NCBI RefSeq assembly: GCF_030867095.1
Contig: NC_081835.1
Span: forward strand, 21,708,501 to 21,772,500
DNA length: 64,000 nucleotides
From: Alligator mississippiensis
Lineage: Eukaryota > Chordata > Crocodylia > Alligatoridae
Direction: 5' to 3'
This document shows, in pieces, positions 33,641-45,208 of the stretch. Below the pieces are notes generated by a model. It saw only the letters and a list, made by a program, of their open reading frames with translations, made no database searches and was not told the DNA's origin. Position 1 is the first letter of the stretch; the number at the start of each line of letters is the position of its first letter. Both the position numbers and the translations under genes were made by a program.

Positions 33641-36172
33641 TTGTAGAAAAGAAACGTGTGAAACAAACCATGAAGTGTGGTGGAAAGGCAGGTGGCCAGC
33701 CTTCAGGGAGGGGCAGAAGAGGGGGTAGAGGGAGAGGTGCAAGTTCCTTGCCCACCAAACTGAGACGCAGCCTCTTTCCTCTAGCTAGAAGGGATGAGGC
33801 TTCAATAAGCAGCAAGGAGAGGGGAGCAGTGCCAGTGCCACTGCCTGTGCCCAAGACTGCATCCCCTCCACGAGCACCAGCCAGAACCACCCCACCCCAC
33901 CTGGTAAAAGTAGCAAGACTAGCACCAGCATGGCAGCCTACTCCACCCCTGTTTCACTTCCCATGCTGAACCTTTCAGTGCCAGAGGAAGAGCTGGAGCT
34001 GGATCTGGCTCTCAGTGCCCTAGCAAGGGAAATTCTGGGGAAGGAGGGGGAATCAGCTGAGTTTGTACTCCACATCTCTCAAGTTCCCCTAGAGCCAGGT
34101 CTCCTTCCCCAGAAGGCACTTCAGAGGAGGTTGAGGTAGCTGGGCTGCTTGCCTCCACCTCTGAGTCTGCTCCTCCTTTTGCTGTGCCTCTGCCTGCTGA
34201 GGAGGGGGAACATGCAGCAGCATCCACACATGCACCTGCACCCCAGAAGCAAGCGGGTTATGTGGTCTGGGATCATTTTGAGCTGGCAGATGATCCCACA
34301 TACACATCTGCCTGCACTGCTGAGCCAAAATCAGCTGGGGCAAGGGAACAAAATACATGAGCACCATGGGGATGCTGATGCATCTCTGCAGGCACCACCC
34401 CCTTGCCCTTGCTCCTCAGCCTAGCACCTATGGAAGCATGCCCAAAGGGAAGTCCCCCTCTCGCTCCAAAGCCCTTGTTCCCCTAAAGCAGAGGCAGGTC
34501 ACCCTGGAACAGTGGGGGAAAGGCAGAGAGAAAGCGGGGCATGTTGCAAGGGCAAGTAAGATCACCCAGAGCATCGGGGAGATGCTTGCTGTCAGTGGTG
34601 AGGCCTTCTCCTTAGTTGAGTGGTCAGGGTTCAGGTGGCTCACGGCACTCGTGGCCCCATCCTACCAAGTGCTTGCATGCATCACCTTCAGCAAGACAGT
34701 AGTGCCCTCCCTGTATGAGGCATGCAGGGAGTACTTGAAGGAGGAGCTGCACAAGGCAGGTCTGCAGGTAGCCTTACACTTCACTTTGGACATCTGGAGT
34801 AGCCAGGGTGGCAATCACGCCTACCTCTCCCTCACACGGCACTGGTGCGACCAGTCAGGCCGTCAGTGGGCCCTCCTTCATGCCGAGGTGATGGATGAGT
34901 CCCACATGGCAACAGAGATCATGGGGGCCATGAACCACTTGGTGCAGGGGTGGCTTGCTGGGCTGGGTGAGCTTACCTGTGGATTCATGGTCACTGACCT
35001 TGGGGACAATATGGTCAACTTTCTTGGCATCCGCTGTGTGGCACACGAGTTGCGCCTCATTGTCAGGGACACCTTGGAGGGGGACAGGGCTGCCAGTGAC
35101 AGTGCCAGCACCACCACCAAGCCAATTTCCAAATGCAGGAAGGTGGCAGGCTGCTTCCACTGGAGCATCAAGGGGGCGAGATGCTGCGGGACAAAGAGAG
35201 TTAAACATCTCGCAGCACAAAATCATGCAGGATGTGGAGACTCGGCGGAACTCAACATACCTGATGCTTGAGAGGCTGGTGAAGCAACAGAAGGCCATCT
35301 ATGAGATGGCCTTGCTTGGGGAGTTTGGAACCAACGGCCCCTGAACAGAGTTGAGTGGGATACCATCTCCCAGATCTTGGTGGTCCTCAAGCCCTTCCTC
35401 AAGGCCACCAAGACCCTCAGTGCTGCTGATACCCTCCTTAGCCAGGTGATCCCCATAGTGACAGAACTTTAGAGCCAAATGGAGAGCTTCCAGGGGACCA
35501 ATGTTCCTGGCTGAGGCAAGCTGCTTTCACCAGATGTATGGGCACTGGTGAGGCAGCTGAGGGAGGGCATCAGGAAACAGCTTGATCCCTTGCGGTCTAG
35601 TGCGGTCCATGTGCTGGCCTTCATGTGTGACCCAAGGGTGAAGGACAGTGTATGCAGCAGCCAAACCCTGAATCAGTGGACAGAGGTGTTGGTGAAGAGT
35701 CAGGGAGACAGAACGGCAGAGGCGAGGGGACATGGAAGAAGAGGATCCACTGTCCTATGCTAGCACACCATCCACCAGCCAGTCTCCTCCTCCACCACAT
35801 GTGCTGCCAGTGTGGGCCAAGGGCATGACTTCCGTGGTGGGGTCCAGAGGCACCAGACCCAACCATCAAGCAGGTAGTGTTCAGGCCTTGGTGGCTGCCT
35901 ATCTCACCAAGGATGTGGAGCTACTGCTGTGTGACCCCTTGGCCTACTGGGCAAGCCACAGCCAGATGTGTTCTGATCTGGCCATGTTTGCCCGTGGACA
36001 CCTGTCCTGTCCACCAACCAGAGTTCCGAGCGAGAGGGTGTTCAGCATTGCTGGGGATGTAGTGACACCCCACTGCAACTGCTTGGATCCTGGTTTGGTG
36101 GAGCAGCTGGTGTTCTTAAAGGTAAACCTCCCATTGCTGGGGTTCCCCAAGCTCCAGGTGCAGATGGAATGA
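33637..36172 (+). pseudogene. hAT transposase pseudogene (plus strand)
   Basis: Fragments in several frames follow hAT transposase order. A low-complexity N-terminus (33637-34139) is followed by a BED-finger-like GYVVWDHFELADDPTYT (~34255-34305). The frame 34357-35271 carries VTLEQWG, the first catalytic region TLDIWSSQGGNHAYLSLTRHW, the second FMVTDLGDNMVNF and RCVAHELRLIVRD. The next frame has WDTISQILVVLKPFLKATKTL and an in-frame TAG at 35471-35473. The last frame (35732-36172) ends with DPLAYWASHSQM and the dimerisation motif PSERVFSIAGDVVTPHCN, then LVEQLVFLKVN. Frameshifts near 35160-35230 and 35700, plus stops, make it non-functional. A working enzyme would cut and rejoin the element ends. 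Confidence 0.85.
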
Positions 36173-36654
36173 ATGCCACCCTTCTCACTCCATCTGCACC
36201 TATTTACTTTTTTCATTTTTTAAAAACCAGTTAATGCCCCACTCTCAGCTGGAGGGGGCACTCACTGCATCACCAGCCAGCAGGGGAAGAAGATGTACCT
36301 GCTGAGCTCCCATGCCAGGATGAACTTGGAGGCATGGGCTGGAGCTTTAGGGAAGGAAGAGGCCTCTACAGGAACAGCACACACACCAACTACAGGTGCT
36401 TACTTAGCCTGACAAAGGGTTTTTCAACTTGAAAGCTGCTAAGATATATTTCTGTAACTAATCTATCATTCAGTTTGTTTGCTAAAACATACCAGATTAG
36501 ATTGAGGCAACGGAAAGGACCTTGTCTGCCACTGCCATGTCCTTAGACAAACACCCCTAGCACCTGACTGGAAGGATGCAGGGCCCTGGGCACATCTAAG
36601 CCCCAGAGCTGGGGCTGGCAGGGATAGTTTTCTGGCAGCTGCTGGAGAAAAAGC
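36173..36654. other. hAT internal sequence downstream of the transposase
   Basis: Non-coding remainder of the hAT between the transposase and the subterminal duplications. No further feature seen. Confidence 0.5.
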
Positions 36655-36764
36655 TCCTGCAGGAAAGGAAAGAAAGGCTCTTGTAGTCTGTGACAGTTTG
36701 GCTGCCTGAAATGCTGCTGGTGCTACTGTGCTCACTAAGTTATTATTTTACCTGTTATTTAATG
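36655..36764. repeat. hAT subterminal duplication, copy 1 (left part)
   Basis: CTCCTGCAGGAAAGGAAAGAAAGG followed by CAGTTTGGCTGCCTGAAATGCTGCTGGTGCTACTGTG matches 38047-38120 with few differences. The copy continues after the CR1 insertion at 37852-38036 (GTGGTGGACTGAACTGAGGC, GTTGTGTAGAGGCCCCAGCACC). Confidence 0.8.
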
Positions 36765-37851
36765 TGTCGTGTCGATGCCTACATAGTCAGATGGGTTGCA
36801 AATTGGCTGGAGGGCCACACCCAGAGTGTGGTGGTGGACGGGTCATTTTCAACCTGGAGGGATGTGGACAGTAGGGTTCCCCAGGGCTCGGTCCTCGGGC
36901 CTACACTGTTCAACATCTTCATCAGCAACTTGGACGAGGGGGTGAAAAGCACCTTGTTCAAATTTGCAGATGCCACTAAGATGTGGGGAGAAGTGTACAC
37001 ACTAGAGGAGAGCGACAGGCTGCAACTAGCTCTAGACAGGTTACAGGGGTGGGCGGATAAGAACAGGATGGGTTTCAGTACTGACAAGTGCAAGGTACTG
37101 CACCTGGGGAGGAAGAACCAGCAGCATACCTACAGGCTGGGGAACTCCCTTCTTGTCAGTGCAGAGGCAGAAAAGGACTTTGGAGTCATTATTGATTCCA
37201 AGATGAACATGGGCCGCCAATGTGAGGATGCGGTCAGTAGGGCCAGCCACACCTTGTGATGCATCCACAAATGCATCTCAGGCAGGTCCAAGGAGGTGAT
37301 CCTCCCCTTCTATGCGACATTGGTCAGGCTGCAGTTGGCGTACTGCGTCCAGTTCTGGGTGCTGCACTTGAGGAGGGATGTGGACAGCATCAAGAGGGTC
37401 CAGAGGAGGGCCACTTGCATGATTAGGGGGTAGCAGGGCAGGCCCTACAAGAAGAGACTACGGGACCTGAACCTGTTCAGCCTCCACAAAAAAAGGCTGA
37501 GAGGGGATCTGGTGGCCATCTATAAACTGGCCAAGGGAGACGAGCAGGCAATGGGAGAGTCCCTGTTCCCCGAGCACTACCAGGATCACAAGGAACAATG
37601 GCCATATGTTGACTGAGAGTAGATTCAGGCTAGATATCAGGAGGCACTACTTCAGTCAGGGCGGCTAGGATCTGGAACCAACTTCCAAGGGAAGTGGTGT
37701 TCACTCCTACCCTGGGGGAGTCTTCAAAAGGAGGCTTGATAATTACCTAGCCAGGGTTGTTTGACCCCAGCATTCTTTCCTGCCCATGGCAGGGGGTCAG
37801 ACTTGATGATCTGCTCAGGTCCCTTCTGACCCTACCACTATGAAACTATGA
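36765..37851 (+). mobile_element. CR1 LINE, 5'-truncated, plus strand, inside the hAT
   Basis: The first RT part (VRWVANWLEGHTQSVVVDGS, VPQGSVLGPTLFN) is in one frame to a TGA at 37257-37259. The remaining C-terminus (QLAYCVQFWVLHL) and 3' UTR (CCCAGCATTCTTTCCTG) follow with further stops and frameshifts. The catalytic motif reads FADATK, with the second Asp changed to Ala. It ends in CTATGAAACTATGAAAG. It interrupts only the first of the two subterminal duplicate units, so it came after the duplication. Confidence 0.93.
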
Positions 37852-37967
37852 AAGTGGTGGACTGAACTGAGGCTGTAGGGGAGGAGGATAGCCTCACTGG
37901 GGCACACTAATGTGTTGTGTAGAGGCCCCAGCACCAGTGAGAGTGTGTGCACGCTCGCACGTGCGCG

Positions 37968-37971
<4 letters not shown>

Positions 37972-38011
<40 letters not shown>
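37972..38011. repeat. (CA)n microsatellite, ~20 units
   Basis: An uninterrupted CA dinucleotide run, preceded by an alternating GTGCGCGCAC stretch. It marks the end of the first subterminal unit of the hAT. A shorter CA run is at the same place in the second unit (~38251-38260). Confidence 0.95.
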
Positions 38012-38014
<3 letters not shown>

Positions 38015-38040
38015 GGCACGCTTTAACAAACATGTTGGAA

Positions 38041-38260
38041 AAGAAACTCCTGCAGGAGAAGAAGGAAAGGCTGTCACAGTTTGGCTGCCTGAGATGCTGC
38101 TGGTGCTACTGTGCTGCTGCTCACTAAGTTATACCTGTTGTCATTTAAAATGGTGGACTGAGCTGAGGCTGTAGAGGAGGAGGAGGCCTCATTGAGGCTC
38201 ACTACCATGTTGTGTAGAGGCCCCAGCACCAATGAGGGTGCACCTTAACACACACACACA
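38041..38260. repeat. hAT subterminal duplication, copy 2
   Basis: An uninterrupted unit matching 36655-36764 plus 37852-38036: CTCCTGCAGGAGAAGAAGGA, TGGCTGCCTGAGATGCTGCT, GGTGGACTGAGCTGAGGCTG and GTTGTGTAGAGGCCCCAGCA, ending in a short CA run. Confidence 0.8.
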
Positions 38261-38264
38261 GTGT

Positions 38265-38515
38265 CACCCACCCATGTCATGAGTTTTGCCTGTCAGCAGC
38301 CTGAGGTTCAGGGTCCCAGAACCCTCTGCACCTATCTCCTTGAGAGCTGGCAGGCTTTGTGGCTGTAGCAGGCCTATAGTTTTCACTGCCCCCCATGCCC
38401 AAACACAGACACAGTCACACAATCAACCATGTCATGAGTTTTGCCTGTCAGCAGCTTGAGGTGCAGTTTCCCTGAAACACCTGCACCTATCTCCTTGAAA
38501 CTTGGCAGGCTTCAT
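38265..38515. repeat. hAT subterminal direct repeat, two copies ~163 bp apart
   Basis: CCATGTCATGAGTTTTGCCT, then CAGCAGC.TGAGGT and CTGCACCTATCTCCTTGA..CTTGGCAGGCTT, occur at about 38273-38355 and again at 38428-38515. Repeated subterminal motifs are common in hAT elements, where they bind transposase. That role is inferred here. Confidence 0.8.
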
Positions 38516-38735
38516 GGGCTCAAAAGGGGCTACCATCCCTGTAAGTTTCATATGAATCAGGCGAAAAATGACAAAGTTATAGACAGTTTTATGCTTCCCC
38601 ATTGGGTGAAACATCGAAACAGCGTTGAAAAAGAAATTGTTTTGATGAAACAAAATGGAACAGCAGTTTCAAAACAAAACACTGTTCCGTTGAAACAGAA
38701 GTTGAAATGGAATGGTGTTGTTTCACATAGCCCTA

Positions 38736-40288
38736 TTGAAGAGGATAGATATCTACAAGTCAGCAGGACCGGATGAACTACACCCGAGAATGCTAAAAGA
38801 ACTGGCCGACATCATTGCACAACCTATGGCAAAGATATTTGAAGACTCATGGCACTTGGGAGAGGTCCCAGAAGACTGGACGAGGGCTAATGTGGTGTCT
38901 ATCTTCAAGAAAGGGAAAAAGGAGGACCCGGGAAACTACAAGCCAATCAGTTTGACCTTAATCCCTGGTAAAATCCTGAAAAAAAAATTATCAAAGAATC
39001 CATTACTGATAGGCTGACAAAAGGCAGTATTCTGAAGGATAGTCAACATGGCTTCATTACAGGCAGGTCATGCCTGACGAACTTCATTCCCTACTACAAT
39101 CAGGTAACTTGCCACCTGGATAGGGGAAATGAGGTTGATGTCATATACTTGGACTTCAAAAAGACCTTCGACCTAGTCTCCCAAGATGTCATCATGGTAA
39201 AATTGGGAAATTGCAGCCTCAACTATGGCCCAGTGGCTAGGTAACTGGCTCTGAGGTAGGACCCAGGGAGTATTTATTGACAGAACTGAGTCAACATGGT
39301 GAAAGGTGACCAGTGGCGTCCCTCAGGGATCAGTACTCGGACCAGTGCTTTTCAACATGTTCATCAACAATTTGCATTCGGGTATTAAAAGCAAACTGGC
39401 AAAGTTTGCAGATGACGCCAAACTATGGGGGAGCTTGGTCACGCTCAAGGACAGGCTGGCAATAGACACCAACCTGGATAGACTTGTGAGGTGAGCAGAC
39501 CTCAACCTGATGATGTTTAATATGGAGAAATGTAAAGTGCTCCATCTGGAGAGAAGTAATCCGTAACACACTTGCAGGCTTGGCAGTGCTACACTCACCA
39601 GCACCACAATTGAATGAGACCTGGGTGTCATAACAGACCACAAAATGAACATGCGCCATCAGTGTGATGCTGTAGCTGGCAGGGTTAATTAAACACTGGC
39701 ATGCATCTACCAAGGGATCTCAAGCAAGGCTAAGGATGTTAAGCTCCCACTCTATTTGGCCTTGGTGAGACTGCAGCTTGAGCACTGTGTCCAGTTCTGG
39801 GCACTGCACTACAGGAAGGATGTGGAGAAGCTCAAGAGAGTCCAAAGGAGGGCGACATGCATGATAGAGGCCTAGAGAGCGGGTCATACGAGGAGAGTCT
39901 GAAAGACTTGCGACTGTTCAGCCTGGAGAAGACTCAGAGGGGACTTGGTGATAGCCTATAAGTATATTAGGGGTGTACATCGGGGCCTGGAGGAGCATCT
40001 GTTCACCAAGGTTCACCAGGGGAGGACAAGAAACAATGGGCACAAACTGATTAAAGATTGCTCCAGATGGGACACAAGGAAAAACTTTACTAGTCGAGTG
40101 CCGAGGGTTTGGAACAGGCTCCCCCCAGAGGTGGTACAGTCCTCCACCCTGGCGATCTTCATAAAGTGTCTTGATGCCTATCTTGCTGGGGTCATCTGAC
40201 CCCAGCAGTCTTTCCTGCCAAAGTGCAGTGGGGCTGGACCCGATGATCTGTAAGATCCCTTCCAGCCCCTCACATCTACAAAACTATG
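38736..40288 (+). mobile_element. CR1 LINE, plus strand, inserted into host CR1
   Basis: It starts abruptly at the hAT right end and reads IYKSAGPDELHPRMLKELAD, VPEDWTRANVVSIFKKGKKE, YLDFKKTFDLVS, SGVPQGSVLGPVLFN and FADDAKLWG, then the C-terminus (RVPRVWNRLPPEVVQSS) and 3' UTR, ending ACAAAACTATG. The frame is broken by multiple stops and shifts. The five bases AAAGG occur at both edges of the inserted block (31931-31935 and 40289-40293), consistent with a short target duplication. Its 5' part probably includes 31936-31950. Confidence 0.92.
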
Positions 40289-41100
40289 AAAGGCATTGAG
40301 CACTTCAGTCTTTTCTGCATCTTCTGTTGCTAGGTTGCCTCCTCCATTTAGTAAAAGATACGCACTTTCCCTGATTTTCTTTTTGTTGCTGACATACTTG
40401 TAAAAACTCTTGTTTCCCTTCACATACCCTGCTAGCTACAACTCCAATTGTGCTTTGGCCTTCCTGATTTCATCCCTGCATGGCTAAGCAATATTCTTAC
40501 AGTTCTCCTTAGTTGTTTGTCCAAGTTTCCATTTATAAGCTTCCTTTTTGTGTTTTACCTTATTGAAGTGTTCCCAGATAAGCCAAGCTGTTCTGCCATA
40601 CTTGCTAGTCTTCCTACACATCGGGGTGATTTGTTCCTGTGCTTCAGTAAGGTTTCTTCAAAATACAACCAATTCTCCTGGATTCCTTTCCACCTCAGAT
40701 TGGCCTCCCAGGGAATCAGTTTCCTGAGTGAGTCAAAATCTGCTTTTCTGAAGTCCAGAGTCCATACTCTGCTAGTCTCTTTCCTTCCTTTCCTCGGGAT
40801 CTTGAACTTAATCATCTTGTGGTCACTGCTGCCCAAGTTGCCATCCACTACTACATTCCCCATCAATTCTTCCCTGTTTGTGAACAGCAAGTCAAGAATA
40901 GCACAGCCCCTATTTGGCCTCTCCAACACTTGCAACAGGAAGTTGTCCCCAAAACTCTCCAAAAACTTCCTGGATTGCCTGTGCATTTCTGTATTGCTCT
41001 CCCAGCAGATGTCAGGGTGGTTGAAATCCCCCATGAGAATCAGGGCCTGTGATCGGGAAACTTTTGCTAGCCGTTTGTGGTCAAGAAGGTCATAAAGAGA
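40289..41100 (-). mobile_element. Host CR1 LINE, minus strand, endonuclease and linker part
   Basis: Minus-strand reading from about 41090 gives QALILMGDFNHPDICWESN, GCAILDLLFTNREELMGN, LGSSDHKMIKFKI (the C-terminal part of the CR1 AP endonuclease with the conserved SDH motif) and linker motifs WTLDFRKADFDSLRKLI, FYKYVSNKKK and EKTEVLNAF. It stops exactly where the plus-strand CR1 ends. It continues in frame at 31935. The endonuclease N-terminus is missing (5' truncation near 41100). Confidence 0.9.
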
Positions 41101-43050
41101 AGACTTGTGTTAACAAGAAATGATTACTAAATTTGTTGATGGCATTTTTTAAACAAAGTAAAAGAACATTTTTCTATAGTGTTCTTCCTGCTTGTTATTA
41201 AAATTAGTTTGAGAGGGGGTTTGTCTGTGTGCTCCACTAAGACAACAGATGTCACAAAAACAAATGGAATGAGTCTGTGAAACAATACCAAATGCTATCA
41301 AAATTAACATCAGCTGTTGGTATAACAAATATTATGAAGTGCATCAAAATTTTTAAAAAATCATGTTTATTTAAAAATGAATAACTTTGAAGTACCATCA
41401 TTACATTAAAAAAACTTGCTTTCATCTTTTGATATGACTTCTAATTATACATAATGTACTCCCAGTTTTAAAGACCTTGTTGATAGAAATGTAATTTCAG
41501 TTAATATTTCTGATATACTTTAATTTCTTGTCTTAGGACTGGATGTAAATGCAAGGCTGTATTTTCATTATGAGAAAGGGCATTTAACTACAACTGCCTA
41601 GTATTCATTTGTCTCTATCATTGGATTTAAAAAAAGCTAAAATCATCCCTTTCATTTCTTGGTTAGTATATCTCCATGCAAACTACCATCTTCTTTACTT
41701 GTTTAACCTCAACAGCATGACATTTTTTTTTCAAACATAAGCAAACCTATCAATTGTATGCTCCCCAGCACCTGAATAAGATGGATTTGCTTACCTTGGT
41801 GGTTTGGTTTGTTTTTTTTTTGGATAATTTGTACTTCTAATAACAAATTATGTGTTGTTTGTTTGATTTTCAGTACAGACCATTTTTGTAGTCTCTTTGC
41901 TGTCTTTAAAGTAAAATCTTGAAGTGGATTTGACAATTGGTGTTGAAGGTACGGAGGGCAGAAAACGAAGCAAAAGCTTGACATGAGAATTTTAAAAAAT
42001 TTTCAACCATCTTACAGAATTATTATATTTTTTTGGCTTTTATTGTAGGCTACAGCAAGAAATAATTGTACAAAACCATTTCTGCAGAAGAGTAAACAAT
42101 TGTTGCAATGAAAACAACTGTTATGAGAAACATTTGTATGCTTCTTACCTTATACTTTTCCTGTACACCTGAACTTTAGACACATGCTATACACATGAAC
42201 TTCAGTTTTAATCTTCATCTTTTCTAGTCCCAGATAAATGACTTCATATGATGAGGCTGTAGCATTTCTTTAAGTTACATTTTTCAGTAGTACACACTGA
42301 TGGGCACTCTTAACCATTTTTAGATTTTTTAATAAAATTATTCAGTAAACTCACTATTCTTGTTTGTTTTTTCATCTCAGGTTGACTAAGTTTTTAGTTG
42401 AAAAAAATCATGGGCAAATATATAAATTATAGCATCATTATCTTTAAGGGACCCCCCCCAAAAACAAAACAAAACAAAATAAACCAGTCCAAACCAACAA
42501 ACAGGCTTTGGTTTTGATCCTATAAAGGCTTATACACATAATTATACAAACTCATGATAAATTCCAAGAATGTCAATGAAACTTCAAAATACACTGAACA
42601 TGTATAAAGATCAGATGTTTCCTGTGGAGGATATAATTCTACACCAAAGAATAATTTGGGACAATTTAGTGCACGTGTGAAGCACTACTTTTCCAAAAAT
42701 GTTCGTAATTTTTAATGATCTATTTTTTGGCAAATATTTAGCTAAATTGGCTAAATCACTACAGCTTTCCTTTACCCTTGCATTGTTAAAGTCATCAATG
42801 ATTAGAAACATTTGGGAAGTAGAATAACTATGCCAAATTTAACCAGCTTCCTTAATTTCTCAGGAATAAAGAATGTGCATCAAAATGAGATAAGACCAAG
42901 ATAATTTTTCAAGTAAGTTTCTAACCATTTTGACAAGAAGTCAATGAAGTGAGTACAAGGCAGGTTTGATATGCTGAATTTAGTCCTTGTAGCTGAGGAA
43001 AAGTGTTGATGAATTCTGTAGTATGTATTCCTTGATGGATGATGTTAGTA
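41101..43050. other. Intergenic sequence, no gene recognised
   Basis: AT-rich sequence with small A-rich runs (for example AAAACAAAACAAAAC at about 42460). No exon or element recognised. Confidence 0.55.
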
Positions 43051-43255
43051 CAGGCAACCCCCACTTAGTGCTATTTTGCTATAACAATCATATAAAATTG
43101 ATACCTGTTTCCACTTAGCACTCAGTAAATTTCGTTATAATGCTCACAGTCGCTCTCGTGGATTGTCAAATACTTTCTGTTTTGCTTAACGCTTGTTTCA
43201 GATAACTGCTTGGTTTTTCAGGAACCAATTAAGAGTGCTAAGCAGGAATTGCCTG
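43051..43255. mobile_element. Tigger-like MITE (CAGGCAACCCCCACTTAG family), copy 1
   Basis: The left end CAGGCAACCCCCACTTAGTGC and the right end (reverse complement CAGGCAATTCCTGCTTAGCAC) are inverted repeats, flanked by TA on both sides (43049-43050, 43256-43257). The 205-bp element is non-coding. TA duplication and termini suggest the Tc1/mariner superfamily. The copy at 56267 is inverted relative to this one. Confidence 0.85.
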
Positions 43256-43257
43256 TA

Positions 43258-44108
43258 TGTACGGAAACTGTATTTGTTACCCCAGTCTGGAGTGCGTGGT
43301 TTGAAAGGGAGATGACTCCTGCTTTTCTATTAAAGCAGATTTGTTTAACAGGTCACTTGTTGGTGGGATCCAGATAACTGAAATTACAATTACCCAAATA
43401 ATTAGCCTCTGATCAACAGTACCCTTGGTCAGTTGGCCAGTTCACTAATCATATCAGATAATAGGGGATCCTGCAGTTCCTCTCTTGCAGTCTTCCATGT
43501 AATGGCCCAAATGAATCTGTAACTTTTATCCCCTTACAGTCCTCGCTAATGAGATCTCTAAAAAATGGTGAGCTTGTTTACACCACCTGTTGATTCCACA
43601 TGACCCTATATTTGTTAATCCAACCCAATTTATTGTACTTCTACTTTGCTATAAACAATACATGTTCTCAAACCAGCGTTTAAGGGTAAAGGTAAGTCCT
43701 ACACATTGCTCATCAAGTCAGCATATGGCAGAATTGTGTATTCCTGCTGGGGATTGGATAAGAAGACCCAGAAAAGTTCATACATATTAAAAACATGGTG
43801 CTTGTATGTACTGTTCATGCGGAGCTCATTTAATTGATAGTAAGTCTACAGCCTATTTTCTGAATAATTATTTCTGATATGAATTACTTTAACCAGAACT
43901 AAGCAGGCGCCATCTTTGTGTGAAACTATAGGACTGCATAATGGGTGACATCTCTGAATGCTAGTAGTGGATTTAACCACTTAGTTTGTTAAAGGAACAT
44001 ATTACTATTTGATAGTTGGTAGAAAATTAGTTTAAAAAACCCTATTTTTCGTAGCTCTCATTTTCCATTTTTGTTTGTTTTGCTTAGTTACTGAACAACA
44101 ATAAAATG
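43258..44108. other. Intergenic sequence, no gene recognised
   Basis: No recognisable gene or repeat. Confidence 0.5.
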
Positions 44109-44111
44109 CAA

Positions 44112-44215
44112 TGATGTGACCCCAGTACTCTTTCCTGCCATGGCTGGGGGTTTGACTTGATGATCTGCTGAGGTCCCTTCTGACCCTACCTCCTATGAGA
44201 CTATGATGTTATGAG
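44112..44215 (+). mobile_element. CR1 LINE 3' terminus, very short copy
   Basis: About 100 bases of CR1 3' UTR: GACCCCAGTACTCTTTCCTG, GGTTTGACTTGATGATCTGC, GAGGTCCCTTCTGACCCTAC, then ATGAGACTATGATGTTATGA tail repeats. Only the 3' UTR is retained. Confidence 0.92.
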
Positions 44216-45198
44216 TAGGGATGAACATGCAGCTAGATCAGATGCATGCGGTATGAAGCTGCACTAGAACCACACGCTGAAATCCTAGTAATCGTAACTC
44301 AGTTCTGCTCTCTCGAGGCAGATGAATTCCATTTTATTAGATTCACGGTGTAGGAAATCCCTGGATGATGTATTAAATATACATCCCACCTCCTCGTGGC
44401 CACTCAAGCAAGAACCAAGCGAGCCAAGGAACCCCCAACGTCTCAACTACCACCGCGAGAGGCAAGGCGGAAAACAAGAGCACTCTTCAGGAACGAGGAT
44501 AGAAGTCAGAGCCACGTTTGCTTTGGTTTCTTCTAGAAAAGAAGAATTGGATCAGCTGGATACTTTCAGAGGAGGAGGAAATCAGACTTGGGTTTTTTTT
44601 GTTACCAGTCGGAAGAGAAATTGGTCTCACTTTTATCCCCTTTTTGTATCCTGACTGCTAGGACAGGCTGAAAAGCGGATCAGAGGCCACTTGTCCTTTC
44701 TACCACCTGTCACCTCCTCTTGGTGTTGAAGAAAGAGGCAGCATTTCTCACATCTTATTCATGCTATCGCCAGACACTTGCAATGACTGGCACCTCCTTC
44801 TTTTGTTTTGGTCGATTTGGCACTTCTTCCTCTTGGCACCTGGGCCTGCACCACTGCTGTCCATCACTGCATCATCACAGCCCCAGCAGGCAACTCTTGG
44901 CTTGTTGGCCCTGTAAGGCCTAGGGCCCTCCCTCCCCCCCCCTTCTGACGCTTCCCCAGCCTGGCCCTAGCAGATGGTGCCGCCATCACACAGCCCAGCA
45001 GCTCAGGTCCTTCCTGAAACCGGGAGCGGGGGCCACGTCCCGCGAAGGAGAGCGAAGCAGAAGTGCCGCCGCCCCAACCGCCTCTCAACCCGCGACGCCG
45101 CAGCCCGCCGGCCCCGCCCCTCGATTTATAACGTGCGCCGCGCGCCCATTGGCTGTAGGCGCTGCGCGCGGGCCACGCCCCTTTCTTGAGGCGAGCGG

Positions 45199-45208
45199 CA
45201 GCCATGTT
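45199..45208 (-). promoter_or_regulatory. Candidate YY1 site near the TASOR start region
   Basis: CAGCCATGTT fits the reverse of the YY1 consensus (AANATGGCNGC). A second, better match (AAAATGGCGGC, 45506-45516) lies inside coding exon 1. YY1 sites just downstream of start sites are common in CpG-island promoters. Function is inferred. Confidence 0.45.

Larger units (their letters stand above)
31951..38735 (+). mobile_element. Large hAT DNA transposon (~6.8 kb with insertions)
   Basis: The left end TAGGACTGTATGAAGC and the reverse complement of the right end TAGGGCTATGTGAAAC agree at 12 of 16 positions. Both ends continue into stretches rich in TTTCAAAAC/GAAAC motifs. Inside lie tandem repeats, a solo LTR (32549-33314), a decayed transposase (33637-36172), a CR1 fragment (36765-37851) and subterminal duplications. 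A TAGGG..TGTGAAAC-type terminus, a BED-like region and the SERVFSIAG dimerisation motif place it in the hAT superfamily. It lies inside a plus-strand CR1. Without the LTR and CR1 insertions it would be about 4.9 kb. Confidence 0.8.

Noticed and set aside
38736..41100. Oppositely oriented CR1 parts as a 5'-inversion (twin-priming) product
   Set aside because: In twin priming the inverted piece lies 5' of the 3' segment. Here it lies beyond the 3' end, and it joins in frame with sequence at 31935, so nested insertion fits better.
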